Shown here one piece after another: positions 8,386 to 16,921 of a DNA stretch of 64,000 nucleotides. Positions within the stretch are counted from its first letter, which is position 1, and each line of letters starts with the position of its first letter. This DNA is from Aquirufa beregesia (GTDB taxonomy: Bacteria; Bacteroidota; Bacteroidia; Cytophagales; Spirosomataceae). The notes beneath the pieces were generated by a model, which was given only the letters and a program-made list of their open reading frames with translations, did no database searches and was not told where the DNA came from. The stretch covers positions 124,001 to 188,000 of the forward strand of contig NZ_SEWW01000001.1 of NCBI RefSeq assembly GCF_011090385.1, in the 5' to 3' direction. A program made the translations under genes and the position numbers.

Positions 8386-8526
8386 ACATCCTTCATTTTT
8401 CAGGGAATACATCAGATCTCAAGAGTTATAAAAAGACGAATCTTTAGAAGCTAGTAGATTGAAATTTATTGATGAGTAATTTCCTCGCCTCCCAAGAAAT
8501 TCATATTTATGTAGTATTTTCATTGT

Positions 8527-9198
8527 ATGAAATTATACATTGTTCCTACACCCATTGGAAACTTAGAAGATATCACCTTACGCGCCATTCGGATTTTAGG
8601 AGAAGTGGATGGTATTTTGGCAGAAGATACGCGCAATACAGGTCAATTATTGAAACATTTAAACATTAATAAGCCCTTATTTGCCCATCATGCCCACAAT
8701 GAACATGCGGGAGTAGCAGGTGTTATCAAAATGTTATTGGCTGGGAAGTCTTTAGCCTTAGTTTCTGATGCAGGTACTCCTGGAATCTCTGATCCAGGTT
8801 TTTTATTGGTTAAAGCCTGCGTAGAGCAAGGTATCTCGGTGGAGACATTACCAGGGGCTACTGCCTTTGTTCCCGCTTTGGTGAATTCAGGATTTCCATG
8901 TGATCGATTTATTTTTGAAGGATTTTTGCCTCATAAAAAAGGCCGTCAAACTCGTTGGAAAGCCATTGCTGAAGAGGATAAAACCGTTGTCTTGTATGAG
9001 TCACCTCATCGCATTGTGAAAACAATGGAACAAGCCGTGGAATTTTTAGGGGAATCAAGACAAGTTATGCTTGCCAGAGAATTATCCAAAATGCATGAGC
9101 AGATGATTCGAGGTACAACGGCTGAAGTATTACTGTATTTAAATCAACATCCTGATAAAGTTAGAGGCGAAATGGTTTTAATTATTGCTGGTAAATAA
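8527..9198 (+). CDS. rsmI: 16S rRNA (cytidine1402-2'-O)-methyltransferase
   Basis: RsmI methylates the ribose of C1402 in the decoding centre of 16S rRNA. The start MKLYIVPTPIGNLEDITLRA, followed by EDTRNT, SDAGTPGISDPG, LPGATAFVPALVNSG and YESPHRI, is diagnostic. At 223 residues it lacks the C-terminal extension of the 286-residue E. coli enzyme, as far as I recall normal for Bacteroidota. An overlapping frame in the same leader is a shadow. The DUF4105 gene begins 6 bp after the stop, so the two are likely co-transcribed. Confidence 0.95.
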   Translation: MKLYIVPTPIGNLEDITLRAIRILGEVDGILAEDTRNTGQLLKHLNINKPLFAHHAHNEHAGVAGVIKMLLAGKSLALVSDAGTPGISDPGFLLVKACVEQGISVETLPGATAFVPALVNSGFPCDRFIFEGFLPHKKGRQTRWKAIAEEDKTVVLYESPHRIVKTMEQAVEFLGESRQVMLARELSKMHEQMIRGTTAEVLLYLNQHPDKVRGEMVLIIAGK

Positions 9199-9204
9199 GT
9201 TTTT

Positions 9205-10353
9205 ATGAAGTATTTGTATCTATTGTTTCTAAGCTGCCTGATGAGCTCAGCTTTGGCCCAACATAGTCTAAGTCCCCAATCACGCGTGTCCTTGGTGACC
9301 ATTGCTCCAGGTACAGAATTGTATTCCTATTTTGGACATACCTTGATTCGAGTGTATGATCCAGCCACGGGATTAGACCGAGCCTATAGTTATGGTACTT
9401 TCGATTTTCAAACTGATAATTTTTATTGGAAATTTTTGAAAGGCACCTTGCCCTATTCTTTGTCGTACAATAATATGTCCGATGTGTTGAATTATTATTC
9501 ACAATATGAAAATAGGACCCTAAGAGAACAGGTACTGGCCTTAAATGATGCTCAGCGTAATCAAGTTTTTCAAGCCTTAGAAAAGAATTACTTGCCAGAA
9601 AACCGCTATTATCAATATAAATTTTTCTATGATAATTGTGCCACTCGAATTCGTGATATATTTGAACAGGCCGCTCCTGGAGCTTATCCATGGGATAAAA
9701 TGACTCGTTTGGAGGGACTGTCTTACCGAGATTGGATGAACCGCTATTTGCCTGCTACCGCTTGGCTTACTTTTGGTATGAACATGGCATTAGGCTTGCC
9801 ATCAGATGTAACAGCCAATGCTTCACAATCCTGTTATTTGCCAGATAATTTAGAAATTGCTACGGCACAAGCTGGCTTGAACAATCAAAAATTGGTAGAA
9901 GCTTCTTTAACTTTATTTGAAGCACAACCGAATCCATCGGTAGGCTTTGATCCCTTGGGACCTCTTCCCATATTGCTGACATTATCTCTTGTTTTGGTAT
10001 TTTTATCCTTACGTTTTTCTCACAAAAAAGGCCTGTTGTATGGTTTGGACATAGCCCTTTTTCTCATTTATGGATTATTTGGGATGTTGATTTTCTTTTT
10101 AGCTACAGCTACAGACCATGAAGTGATGACTTATAATGTGAGTTGTTTAATATTATGGCCAGTACATTTCCCATTGGTCTTTTGGTTCGCGAAAAACCCT
10201 TCGGGTGGATTTTGGCTCAAATATGTTAGGGTAGCCTTTATTCTGGCATTAATAGCTAGTATTATTTCAGGTTATCTCTTTTATGGCTTATTCATCATTG
10301 CTTTGCCATTATTGGTTCGTTTGTTCTTTTTATCTCGTTTTTATTCCAAATAG
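9205..10353 (+). CDS. DUF4105 (Lnb N-terminal-like) exported membrane protein
   Basis: The protein begins with a signal peptide (MKYLYLLFLSCLMSSALAQ). A periplasmic domain follows with FGHTLIRVYDP, YSYGTFDFQTDNFYW and the conserved Cys in FFYDNCATRIRDI, the DUF4105/Lnb N-terminal pattern. From about residue 250 there are four or five hydrophobic helices (LPILLTLSLVLVFLSL, ALFLIYGLFGMLIFFLATA and others), so it is anchored in the inner membrane. The function of the family is unknown. The combination of conserved His and Cys suggests a cysteine-peptidase-like fold, which is inference. Threonine aldolase begins 5 bp downstream. Confidence 0.85.
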   Translation: MKYLYLLFLSCLMSSALAQHSLSPQSRVSLVTIAPGTELYSYFGHTLIRVYDPATGLDRAYSYGTFDFQTDNFYWKFLKGTLPYSLSYNNMSDVLNYYSQYENRTLREQVLALNDAQRNQVFQALEKNYLPENRYYQYKFFYDNCATRIRDIFEQAAPGAYPWDKMTRLEGLSYRDWMNRYLPATAWLTFGMNMALGLPSDVTANASQSCYLPDNLEIATAQAGLNNQKLVEASLTLFEAQPNPSVGFDPLGPLPILLTLSLVLVFLSLRFSHKKGLLYGLDIALFLIYGLFGMLIFFLATATDHEVMTYNVSCLILWPVHFPLVFWFAKNPSGGFWLKYVRVAFILALIASIISGYLFYGLFIIALPLLVRLFFLSRFYSK

Positions 10354-10358
10354 CCTCC

Positions 10359-11375
10359 ATGAAAATCATTGAATTGAGAAGTGATACTTTCACATTACCC
10401 ACCCCAGGGATGCGCGATGCCATGTTTTCTGCGCCTTTAGGGGATGATGTATTTGGGGAAGATCCTAGTGTGTCAGCTTTGGAGTCTAAATTGGCTACCA
10501 TGTTTCATAAAGAAGCAGCTTTGTTTTGTCCATCTGGAACAATGAGTAACCAAATGGCCATATCGGCTACTGTTTCCAAAGGTCAAGAGGTAATTTGCGA
10601 TGAGCTTTCTCACATTTATTTATATGAAGGGGGTGGTATCATGGCCAATGCTGGAGCTTCCGTTAAATTATTGAAAGGAGATTTAGGTAGATTAACGAAA
10701 TCTCAAATTGAAGCTGCGATTTCACCGGACGATATTCATGCCTGTGAAAGCGCTTTGGTTAGTTTGGAAAATACGGTAAACAAAGGAGGGGGGAGTGTGT
10801 ATACCAGTGAAAGTCTGGAGGAAATTTCCGGTTTTTGTCGAATGAAAGCAATTCCTCTACATTTAGATGGGGCGCGTATTTTTAATGCAATGGCCGTAAC
10901 GGGACAAAGTCCTGCCCAATTTGGTTCCTGGTTTGATTCCATTTCGATTTGTTTATCCAAAGGATTAGGAGCCCCTGTAGGTTCTGTATTGGTGGGGAAT
11001 ACTGCTTTTATCAAAAAAGCCAAAAGGATTAGAAAACGATTAGGTGGAGGGTGGCGACAAGCGGGAATGCTTGCTGCTGCGGGGATTTATGCCTTAGATC
11101 ATCAAGTGGAAAGACTTCAAGAAGATCATCAAAGAGCTAAAGCTATTTCAGAAATATGTGAGTCTTTGGATTGGGTAGAAAATACTTTACCTGTGGTAAC
11201 GAATATTGTGATTGTGAAAATAAGTGATGGTTTGAATTCCTCCACTAAAGTGGCTGAATTAGCTCAAAAAGGTATTAAATGTTCCCCATTTGGTGTGGAT
11301 TACATTCGATTTGTTACTCACCTAGGGTTTGATGATGAAGATTTAAATCGTTTTGAAAAAGCCATCCAAGCTTAG
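10359..11375 (+). CDS. ltaE: Low-specificity L-threonine aldolase
   Basis: This PLP enzyme cleaves L-threonine or allo-threonine to glycine and acetaldehyde. The N-terminal LRSDTFTLPTPGMRDAM, GDDVFGEDPSV, LHLDGARIFNA (Asp170 and Arg172 contact the cofactor) and the Schiff-base lysine in LSKGLGAPVGSVL (Lys201) are all present. The length of 338 residues matches the family. It is the third gene in a tight run with rsmI and the DUF4105 gene, with no obvious functional link. No signal peptide is present, so it is cytoplasmic. Confidence 0.94.
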   Translation: MKIIELRSDTFTLPTPGMRDAMFSAPLGDDVFGEDPSVSALESKLATMFHKEAALFCPSGTMSNQMAISATVSKGQEVICDELSHIYLYEGGGIMANAGASVKLLKGDLGRLTKSQIEAAISPDDIHACESALVSLENTVNKGGGSVYTSESLEEISGFCRMKAIPLHLDGARIFNAMAVTGQSPAQFGSWFDSISICLSKGLGAPVGSVLVGNTAFIKKAKRIRKRLGGGWRQAGMLAAAGIYALDHQVERLQEDHQRAKAISEICESLDWVENTLPVVTNIVIVKISDGLNSSTKVAELAQKGIKCSPFGVDYIRFVTHLGFDDEDLNRFEKAIQA

Positions 11376-11461
11376 TTCAATTCTTTTCTTTGGCATAATC
11401 ATATTGATTGAGTAGAATTGTTGATTCATTGACTTATTTCAACAATTAGATTCGCTAAAAT

Positions 11462-11776
11462 ATGCAAAGAAAAGCCCTTAAAATGTTTCTTCTTCCAGGG
11501 AAAGAGGCTGAATACAAAAAACGTCACGATGAAATTTGGCCTGAACTGGCAGATTTATTGAAGTCCGTAGGTGTCCAAAATTATTCTATCTTTCTGGACC
11601 CAGAAACGTTAGTGCTTTTTGCGTATCTAGAGGCTGAAGATCTAAGCCAATTGGACAATTTGCCCCAGTTGCCTATTATGCAAAAATGGTGGGCATATAT
11701 GGCTGATATCATGGAATGTAATCCAGATCATTCACCTAAATCTGTTGAAATTCCTTCTGTATTTTATTTAGCTTAA
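11462..11776 (+). CDS. rhaM: L-rhamnose mutarotase
   Basis: RhaM interconverts alpha and beta L-rhamnose before isomerisation. The 104-residue protein begins MQRKALKMFLLPGKEAEYKK and has the catalytic His22 in KKRHDEIWPEL, the central YSIFLDPETLVLFAYLE strands, and the paired tryptophans in MQKWWAYMADIM, all typical. It lies 10 bp upstream of a GH105 gene on the same strand, which supports a rhamnogalacturonan locus. No rhamnose isomerase or kinase is visible in this window. Confidence 0.95.
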   Translation: MQRKALKMFLLPGKEAEYKKRHDEIWPELADLLKSVGVQNYSIFLDPETLVLFAYLEAEDLSQLDNLPQLPIMQKWWAYMADIMECNPDHSPKSVEIPSVFYLA

Positions 11777-11786
11777 TCTTTTTCTG

Positions 11787-12911
11787 ATGAAAATTAGATA
11801 TACCCTAACTAGTTTAGTGATCCTTGTTTTTGTTGCATTATCTGCCATGGCAAAGCCTAATAAAAAGCTGATTTTATCTCAAATGCATTTGGCAAATAGT
11901 TATTTTAAATTAAAATGGCCTCAAGTAGGACAAGTGATCGTAAGTCCTGATCGAACGCGTCCATCCAATATTTGGACAAGGGCCGTTTATTATGAAGGAC
12001 TGATGGAATTGTATAAACTAGATCCCAAAGAATCGGATTTGAAATACATGACGGATTGGGGTATTTTTCATCAATGGGGTTTACGAGATGGCTTGAAAAC
12101 TCGAAATGCGGATAACCAAGCTTGTGGACAAGTCTATTTGGATTTATTTGATATACAGGGTGATTCTGCGAGGATAAAACCCATTAAAGCTAATATTGAT
12201 TACATGTTAGCCAGTGAAAAAGCTGATGATTGGTCTTGGATTGATTGTTTACAAATGAGTATGCCTGTTTTTGCCAGATTAGGAACTCGATTTCATGATA
12301 ACCGATATTATGAAAAAATGTATGATTTATATGCCTTTACTAAATATAAACACGGCGGAAAAGGTTTATATAACGCACAAGAGCATCTTTGGTGGCGAGA
12401 TAAGGATTTCATTCCTCCATATAAGGAGCCCAATGGGGAAAACTGTTATTGGTCACGAGGTAATGCATGGGTTTATGCGGCTCTCATTAGAACATTAGAA
12501 GTGATGCCTACTAATGCACCCCATCGTGCGGAATACATACAAGATTTTAAAGATATGTCAGAAGCCTTGCTTCCTTTGCAAAGAAAAGATGGTTTCTGGA
12601 ATGTGAGTTTAAAAGATGAGAGTAATTTTGGAGGACCGGAATTAACGGGTACAGCCTTATTTGTTTATGGAATGAAATGGGCTTTGCGAAACGGAATATT
12701 AAGCGATAAAAAGTATCATAAAGCAGCTGATAAAGCTTGGAATGCCATGAGTAAATGTGTTCATCCCAATGGCTTTTTAGGCTTTGTTCAGGGTACAGGA
12801 AAGGAACCTAAAGATTCACAACCCGTGACATTTACATCTGTTCCTAATTTCGAAGATTTTGGATTGGGTTGTTTCCTTTTGGCGGGATCAGAAATGTTAA
12901 AATCAAATTAA
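11787..12911 (+). CDS. Secreted GH105 unsaturated rhamnogalacturonyl hydrolase
   Basis: The signal peptide MKIRYTLTSLVILVFVALSA precedes an (alpha/alpha)6-barrel of about 350 residues. Family blocks include NIWTRAVYYEGLMELYKLD, WSWIDCLQMSMPVFARLG with the expected catalytic Asp, WWRDKDF, NCYWSRGNAWVYAALIRTLE and GPELTGTALFVYGMKWAL. The enzyme hydrolyses the unsaturated galacturonyl group from rhamnogalacturonan oligosaccharides. It is a single-domain form, unlike the longer GH105 enzyme 6 kb upstream, and is coupled with rhaM (10 bp gap). Confidence 0.9.
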   Translation: MKIRYTLTSLVILVFVALSAMAKPNKKLILSQMHLANSYFKLKWPQVGQVIVSPDRTRPSNIWTRAVYYEGLMELYKLDPKESDLKYMTDWGIFHQWGLRDGLKTRNADNQACGQVYLDLFDIQGDSARIKPIKANIDYMLASEKADDWSWIDCLQMSMPVFARLGTRFHDNRYYEKMYDLYAFTKYKHGGKGLYNAQEHLWWRDKDFIPPYKEPNGENCYWSRGNAWVYAALIRTLEVMPTNAPHRAEYIQDFKDMSEALLPLQRKDGFWNVSLKDESNFGGPELTGTALFVYGMKWALRNGILSDKKYHKAADKAWNAMSKCVHPNGFLGFVQGTGKEPKDSQPVTFTSVPNFEDFGLGCFLLAGSEMLKSN

Positions 12912-12965
12912 TTCTATGTTTTCTGTTTTTTTTCATACATTTAACTCGTACTAAATGTTAAAACA

Positions 12966-13517
12966 ATGAAAAGAACAATCATAGGAGCTATCGTAGGTGG
13001 CTTAATTATTTTCTTTTGGCAGGCTGCGTCCCATGTGGCATTTAATTTACATGAGCCTTCCCAAATGTACACTGCTAGCCAGGATAGTGTATTGAACGCG
13101 TTGACAAAACACCTCAAAAAGGAGGGGGGGTATATTTTACCTCGTTTGGAAAATGAGCAAGATATGGCTCAGGCGGAAGAATTTGCTAAATCTGTTACAG
13201 GGAAACCATGGGCACGTATTCAGTATTATACCAACTATCAAATTTCCATGCAGGATAATATGATTAGAGGTCTAATCGTAGATATCTTCTTAGTATTATT
13301 GGTTATTTATCTGATTAAGCAATTAAAAGCTCCTAAAATGCGAGATATTTTAGGCTTATGTTTAGTGATTGCTGTCTTGGTATTCACCAATTCCACTTAT
13401 ACTCAACATATCTGGTATCCTGTGTTTGATTTGAGGGCAGAACTAATTGATTTAGTTGTTTCTTGGGCACTATGTGGCTTGTGGCTAGGCTGGTATTTGC
13501 CAAGAAGAGCAGAATGA
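12966..13517 (+). CDS. Hypothetical four-helix membrane protein
   Basis: I do not recognise a family. The 183-residue product has an N-terminal hydrophobic helix (GAIVGGLIIFFWQAASHVAF), a soluble stretch of about 70 residues rich in charged residues, and three further helices (IVDIFLVLLVIYLIKQL, GLCLVIAVLVFTNSTY, LVVSWALCGLWLGWYLP). The first helix followed by a loop may place the soluble part outside the membrane. It follows the GH105 gene by 54 bp on the same strand and is followed at once by a strong inverted repeat. Codon use looks like that of its neighbours. Confidence 0.7.
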   Translation: MKRTIIGAIVGGLIIFFWQAASHVAFNLHEPSQMYTASQDSVLNALTKHLKKEGGYILPRLENEQDMAQAEEFAKSVTGKPWARIQYYTNYQISMQDNMIRGLIVDIFLVLLVIYLIKQLKAPKMRDILGLCLVIAVLVFTNSTYTQHIWYPVFDLRAELIDLVVSWALCGLWLGWYLPRRAE

Positions 13518-13519
13518 AC

Positions 13520-13560
13520 AATGTAGAATGTAGAAATTTGAAAATTCTACATTCTACATT
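13520..13560. repeat. Perfect 16-bp inverted repeat made of a doubled heptamer
   Basis: The left arm is AATGTAGAATGTAGAA and the right arm TTCTACATTCTACATT, separated by a 9-nt AT-rich loop. Each arm contains AATGTAG twice, so slipped pairings are also possible. It lies between two convergent genes and could act as a bidirectional terminator, although long T runs are missing. Confidence 0.8.
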
Positions 13561-13566
13561 CTTAAT

Positions 13567-14520
13567 TTATTTCGCTGGAGTAATAACCAAATTTCTGTAT
13601 TCTACCGGGCCATGATCACCTTGAATCATTATCGGGCCTGCTTCACCTTCATTACTGTCTAAAGCACCTCCAGTAATGCCAGGAATTTCAGCTTTGTAAA
13701 TGACCGTTTTACCATTTAGGATTACCGTGATATTGCGGCCTACTAATTCAATATCATAAGTTTGCCATTCTCCTGCTTCTTTGGCTGCATTTTCTAATGG
13801 AGCAATAAATCCATAAACCGCACCTAATTGATCTTTTGCAGGCTCTAAACCTTTACTGTCGGCCACTTGGATTTCATAACGACCTCGTAAATATAAACCA
13901 CTATTGCTTTCTTTAGGTACACGAAATTCTGCGTGTAATTTGAAGTCTTGGAAGGTATGAACAGTACGTATATTGGCACCCGTTCTTGGACTTTTCATAA
14001 TTCCATTGACAGCTACCCATTGATTATCTGGACCTAAAGTCTGCCAGCCATCCATGTTTTTACCATTGAAAAGACTGATTGGCGTACCCCATACTGGAGC
14101 CTTTTCTCTCCATAATTTAGGAGCTCTAACTCCTAGAATACGAAATTTCTCTCCTAATGGGGTTGTGATGCTTCCCATCAACTTATCATCTTTTAATTCA
14201 GCCTCTAGCATTAAATCTTTCTCTGAGTTTTCCCATTGGGGTGGAATGCTGAAAGAAATGATATTGTTGGCGAAATTTACTTTGGAAATAGGTCGAGAAC
14301 TACCACCATCACCCACAAAATGGCCAGTTAATGTTTTTAAACCAGAATGCGTCACTTCTAGCCAGGCTGGAGTTGTAACGTTTCTTTTAGTAATGGTGAT
14401 ATTCCATCTTCCTTCTATCACAGAATGCCCCGCAGGAACTTGCGCTAAGGAACTGTAAGATAAACCGACAATAGAGAGAAGGAATGCTGTCTTAAAGAAT
14501 TGAATGAATCTTTGTTTCAT
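13567..14520 (-). CDS. Secreted DUF1080 (3-keto-disaccharide hydrolase-type) protein
   Basis: The signal peptide is MKQRFIQFFKTAFLLSIVGL and onwards. Residues of about 30-135 form a beta-rich domain of unknown function (GHSVIEGRWNITITK to KFRILGVRAPK). The C-terminal domain begins with ISLFNGKNMDGWQ and continues with FKLHAEFRVPKESNSGLYLR and GEWQTYDIELVGRNITVILNG, the concanavalin-like DUF1080 pattern. Some members of this family hydrolyse 3-keto-glycosides. A Tat-exported Gfo/Idh oxidoreductase further along the window is the kind of enzyme that could act in the same pathway, but that link is inference. Confidence 0.9.
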   Translation of the reverse strand: MKQRFIQFFKTAFLLSIVGLSYSSLAQVPAGHSVIEGRWNITITKRNVTTPAWLEVTHSGLKTLTGHFVGDGGSSRPISKVNFANNIISFSIPPQWENSEKDLMLEAELKDDKLMGSITTPLGEKFRILGVRAPKLWREKAPVWGTPISLFNGKNMDGWQTLGPDNQWVAVNGIMKSPRTGANIRTVHTFQDFKLHAEFRVPKESNSGLYLRGRYEIQVADSKGLEPAKDQLGAVYGFIAPLENAAKEAGEWQTYDIELVGRNITVILNGKTVIYKAEIPGITGGALDSNEGEAGPIMIQGDHGPVEYRNLVITPAK

Positions 14521-14779
14521 AGTAAAATTGAGTATTGTTTGAACAATGAATTTACGATTTTTTCATTGTTATCATTCTGAAATCATTTAAAATATGCTGC
14601 CATATCGGTACTGTCCTGATTGAAAGAATGGTAATATTTGAATTATTATAAATCTTTTAAAATTAAGGAATGAAATCAGTCGAATTTTAAAATGATAAAA
14701 TAGGAATTTTTCTTCCATGATTGGTCGTCAGAATGCAATCAATAATTAACTTTCAGGCTAAGCTAAATTGTTTGTTATT
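14521..14779. other. Non-coding interval between DUF1080 and S10 peptidase genes
   Basis: About 260 AT-rich bases with no supported gene. An inverted repeat, AACAATGAA and TTCATTGTT, lies at about 14541-14569 in the leader of the DUF1080 gene. I see nothing else beyond the expected upstream region. Confidence 0.6.
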
Positions 14780-16315
14780 CTAAAATTTTGCTGGTGTACC
14801 ATATTTTGGAATGCTCTTTTTAATAAAAGTTCTTAAGTGATCATTACTAGTTTTTAAATCGTCTTTTCGTAAATACATCATGTGTCCACTCCTATATCCT
14901 TCCCAGAACATTCGATCTTGAATTTTTCCAGCGGGATCCATTTGCCACATGTTGTATTTAGCGTTGAAATAATCACAAGCACCATCATAATATCCTGATT
15001 GTACCAACACATGCAAGTAAGGATTTTGCATCATTGCTTGACGTAAATCGTCTCCTGTGTGGTTGTTGGTTCTATCCCAAGGGAATGTGGGTCCGAAAAT
15101 ATAATATTGTAAATCTGTTTTATATGCTAACTCATCTCGTAAATACATGTTAATTGCTGGAGTAAATGAGTGCTCCCAACTTGTTAACTCTGAATTATAA
15201 TCTGGTTTGTCCCCTGCATCTTTTTTATCTATACCAATATATCTTGAATCTAAACGACCAACCGTTTTACCTTGATTTCGTAATAATTCTTTCCAGAAAT
15301 AGTCTAAAGGGATTTCTAAATTCTGATTCATTACTGCTATCTCACTTAGTCCAGTATAACGAGCTAATTTTTTCACCATCAATGCGCGCTTCTCTTTACT
15401 TAATGCACCACCTTGTGCAATAGCTGGTAATAATTCATTAAGAGTAAATGCTTCAACTTCTGGCAAATATGCTGTTAAATCTTTTGATTGTAAGTCATCC
15501 GGTAATTTTTTATGGTACCAAGCAGTTGCTGCCATATAAGGTATACGTAATACAGCACTCATAGTACCACCTCGCTCGATACCCAAATCAGTTGGAGAAA
15601 CCAAGATTACTCCATTTAAATACATCCAATGTTTATTTTGTAATTCTAAAGACAAACCTGCAACCCTGGCTGTACCATAACTTTCACCAATCAAGAACTT
15701 TGGTGAAGCCCATCTTTTTTGACGAGCAACAAATGCATTAATCCATTCTGCCAAATATTTTATATCTGCATTTACTCCGAAAAATTTCGAAGTTGGGATT
15801 GATTTATCTATGATACGAGAAAATCCGGTATTCACAGGATCTATGTATACAATATCTGCAACATCTAAAATAGATTGTTGGTTTTCATCAAATCCATAAG
15901 GTTGTATCGGATATCCCTCATCGTCAATTTTTAATTTTCGTGGACTTGTATAACCTAAATGCATCCAAACGCTTGCTGTTCCTGGACCTCCGTTAAAAGA
16001 AATTACCAAGGGTCGATCTGTTTTATTTGTAACATCTGTACGCTCATAATACACATAAAATAATCCAGCAATGGCTTTTCCATTATCATCCCAAACAGGC
16101 ATGGTTCCGGTTACCACTTTATAAGTTACTTTTTGACCCTTGATATTGATTTCTCCTTTGTTTTCAGTTTTAGCCTCTAAAGAAAGCTCTCTTTTAAAAT
16201 TAGGATTCATATCTACCTTCAGAGCGGCTTTAGATACGGTATCTTCTACGAGCTTTTGTGCTTGAGTGAATAAGCTAATAAACAGAAGCAAATATGTTAT
16301 GAGAAGTTTTTGCAT
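14780..16315 (-). CDS. Secreted serine carboxypeptidase, peptidase family S10
   Basis: The protein has a signal peptide (MQKLLITYLLLFISLFTQAQ). The oxyanion-hole motif SFNGGPGTASVW, the nucleophile in FLIGESYGTARV (Ser212), the Asp region YYDGACDYFNA and the catalytic His in RSGHMMYLR identify the S10 family, which removes C-terminal residues from peptides. The length of 511 residues is typical of bacterial members. The gene stands alone, with about 600 bp of non-coding DNA upstream. It is probably periplasmic or secreted and helps use peptides as nutrients. Confidence 0.92.
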   Translation of the reverse strand: MQKLLITYLLLFISLFTQAQKLVEDTVSKAALKVDMNPNFKRELSLEAKTENKGEINIKGQKVTYKVVTGTMPVWDDNGKAIAGLFYVYYERTDVTNKTDRPLVISFNGGPGTASVWMHLGYTSPRKLKIDDEGYPIQPYGFDENQQSILDVADIVYIDPVNTGFSRIIDKSIPTSKFFGVNADIKYLAEWINAFVARQKRWASPKFLIGESYGTARVAGLSLELQNKHWMYLNGVILVSPTDLGIERGGTMSAVLRIPYMAATAWYHKKLPDDLQSKDLTAYLPEVEAFTLNELLPAIAQGGALSKEKRALMVKKLARYTGLSEIAVMNQNLEIPLDYFWKELLRNQGKTVGRLDSRYIGIDKKDAGDKPDYNSELTSWEHSFTPAINMYLRDELAYKTDLQYYIFGPTFPWDRTNNHTGDDLRQAMMQNPYLHVLVQSGYYDGACDYFNAKYNMWQMDPAGKIQDRMFWEGYRSGHMMYLRKDDLKTSNDHLRTFIKKSIPKYGTPAKF

Positions 16316-16649
16316 GTTAGTATTATTTTATTTGTATAAAATTTACGGTTCCTAAATATACAGGTAATTGAAAATCATCCTTAGCCACATGATTATTTTT
16401 TTATCCATGCATGAAGTCTTTACAATGGAATATGTCTGTAATTGTAAAATTTAAGGAAAAATGTAATGATGTTATCCCCAATGATAAGTTATAATCACCA
16501 AATTCAAATTTTGAAATATCAAAATTTGGCTGTTTTATTTTAATTAAAAAAAGGAAAATCAAAAGGAATACAGAAATACTGTCTTGCGTAGCTATTTCAA
16601 AGCACTACAGAATGAAAGGATTTATAGAGAAAATGGGAGGTAAAAGCTT

Positions 16650-16682
16650 AAAAAAGGCCCGAATGTTGGCCGGGCCTTTTTT
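16650..16682 (-). terminator. GC-rich hairpin terminator
   Basis: AAAAAAGGCCCG and CGGGCCTTTTTT pair perfectly with a 9-nt loop, and the outer A/T pairs make it functional in either direction. On the minus strand it would stop transcripts coming from the lone gene to its right. Confidence 0.8.
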
Positions 16683-16704
16683 GATTTTTGCGCCTTAATG
16701 GCAC

Positions 16705-16740
16705 CTTGTGGGCTGTCAGGGACTGCAATCGAACACCTTA
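16705..16740 (-). other. Degenerate tRNA/tmRNA 3'-end-like fragment
   Basis: Read on the minus strand, this gives a T-loop-like GTTCGATTGCAGTCCC followed by an acceptor-like TGACAGCCCACA. On the plus strand, the order TTGTGG..TGTCAGGGA..TCGAAC parallels the 3' end of the ssrA gene (TTGTGG..GTCGGAGGGATTCGAAC) 1.6 kb to the right. It has no partner 5' half, so it is not a functional tRNA. It could be an old attachment-site scar. Confidence 0.4.
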
Positions 16741-16782
16741 TCTCAATTTTGAGTTTTTTCGAAAATATAAAATGGAATATTT

Positions 16783-16921
16783 CTTAACGTTTGGCCGCTT
16801 GGTGATGTGGCGGATTAAGAAAGCCTAAACTTTCGGTTAATTACTAATCTTTCAAGTGTAAAACCATCTTTAAATTAAGCCTAAACCCGCCACATCGCCA
16901 AACGGCGGTTGCGCGTTGTTA
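16783..16921 (-). repeat. Long imperfect palindrome, attC-like, at the 3' end of the lone gene
   Basis: Read in the direction of the gene, the stop codon opens TAACAACGCGCAACCGCCG, followed by TTTGGCGATGTGGCGG. About 75 bp later comes CCGCCACATCACCAAGCGG, ending CAAACGTTA. The arms share TAAC/GTTA ends and a 15-bp inner stem with one mismatch, with unpaired bases between. A direct repeat, AAGCCTAAAC, lies inside. The architecture resembles an integron attC site, although the R-box consensus is not met exactly. Confidence 0.6.

Larger units (their letters stand above)
16316..16918. other. 603-bp non-coding region with hairpins and a tRNA-like remnant
   Basis: No gene is supported. From left to right it holds the upstream region of the S10 gene, a perfect inverted repeat (CAAATTTTGA/TCAAAATTTG, 16505-16528), a strong GC hairpin flanked by A and T runs (16650-16682), a fragment resembling the reverse complement of a tRNA or tmRNA 3' end (16705-16740), and a long imperfect palindrome that ends at the stop codon of the next gene (16783-16921). 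Confidence 0.75.

Noticed and set aside
8469-8669. 66-residue frame overlapping the start of rsmI
   Set aside because: It overlaps rsmI in another frame and has no motif; the region is the rsmI leader.
9203-9691. 162-residue minus-strand frame inside the DUF4105 gene
   Set aside because: It is a shadow of a well-supported plus-strand gene and has no family motif.
14780-16315. S10 peptidase as part of the ssrA-adjacent island
   Set aside because: Its composition and signal peptide look like those of other secreted enzymes here, and it lies left of the tRNA-like fragment, so island membership is unsupported.
16505-16528. Perfect CAAATTTTGA/TCAAAATTTG inverted repeat as a regulatory site
   Set aside because: Such AT-only palindromes are expected by chance in this composition, and it is about 190 bp from the nearest start.
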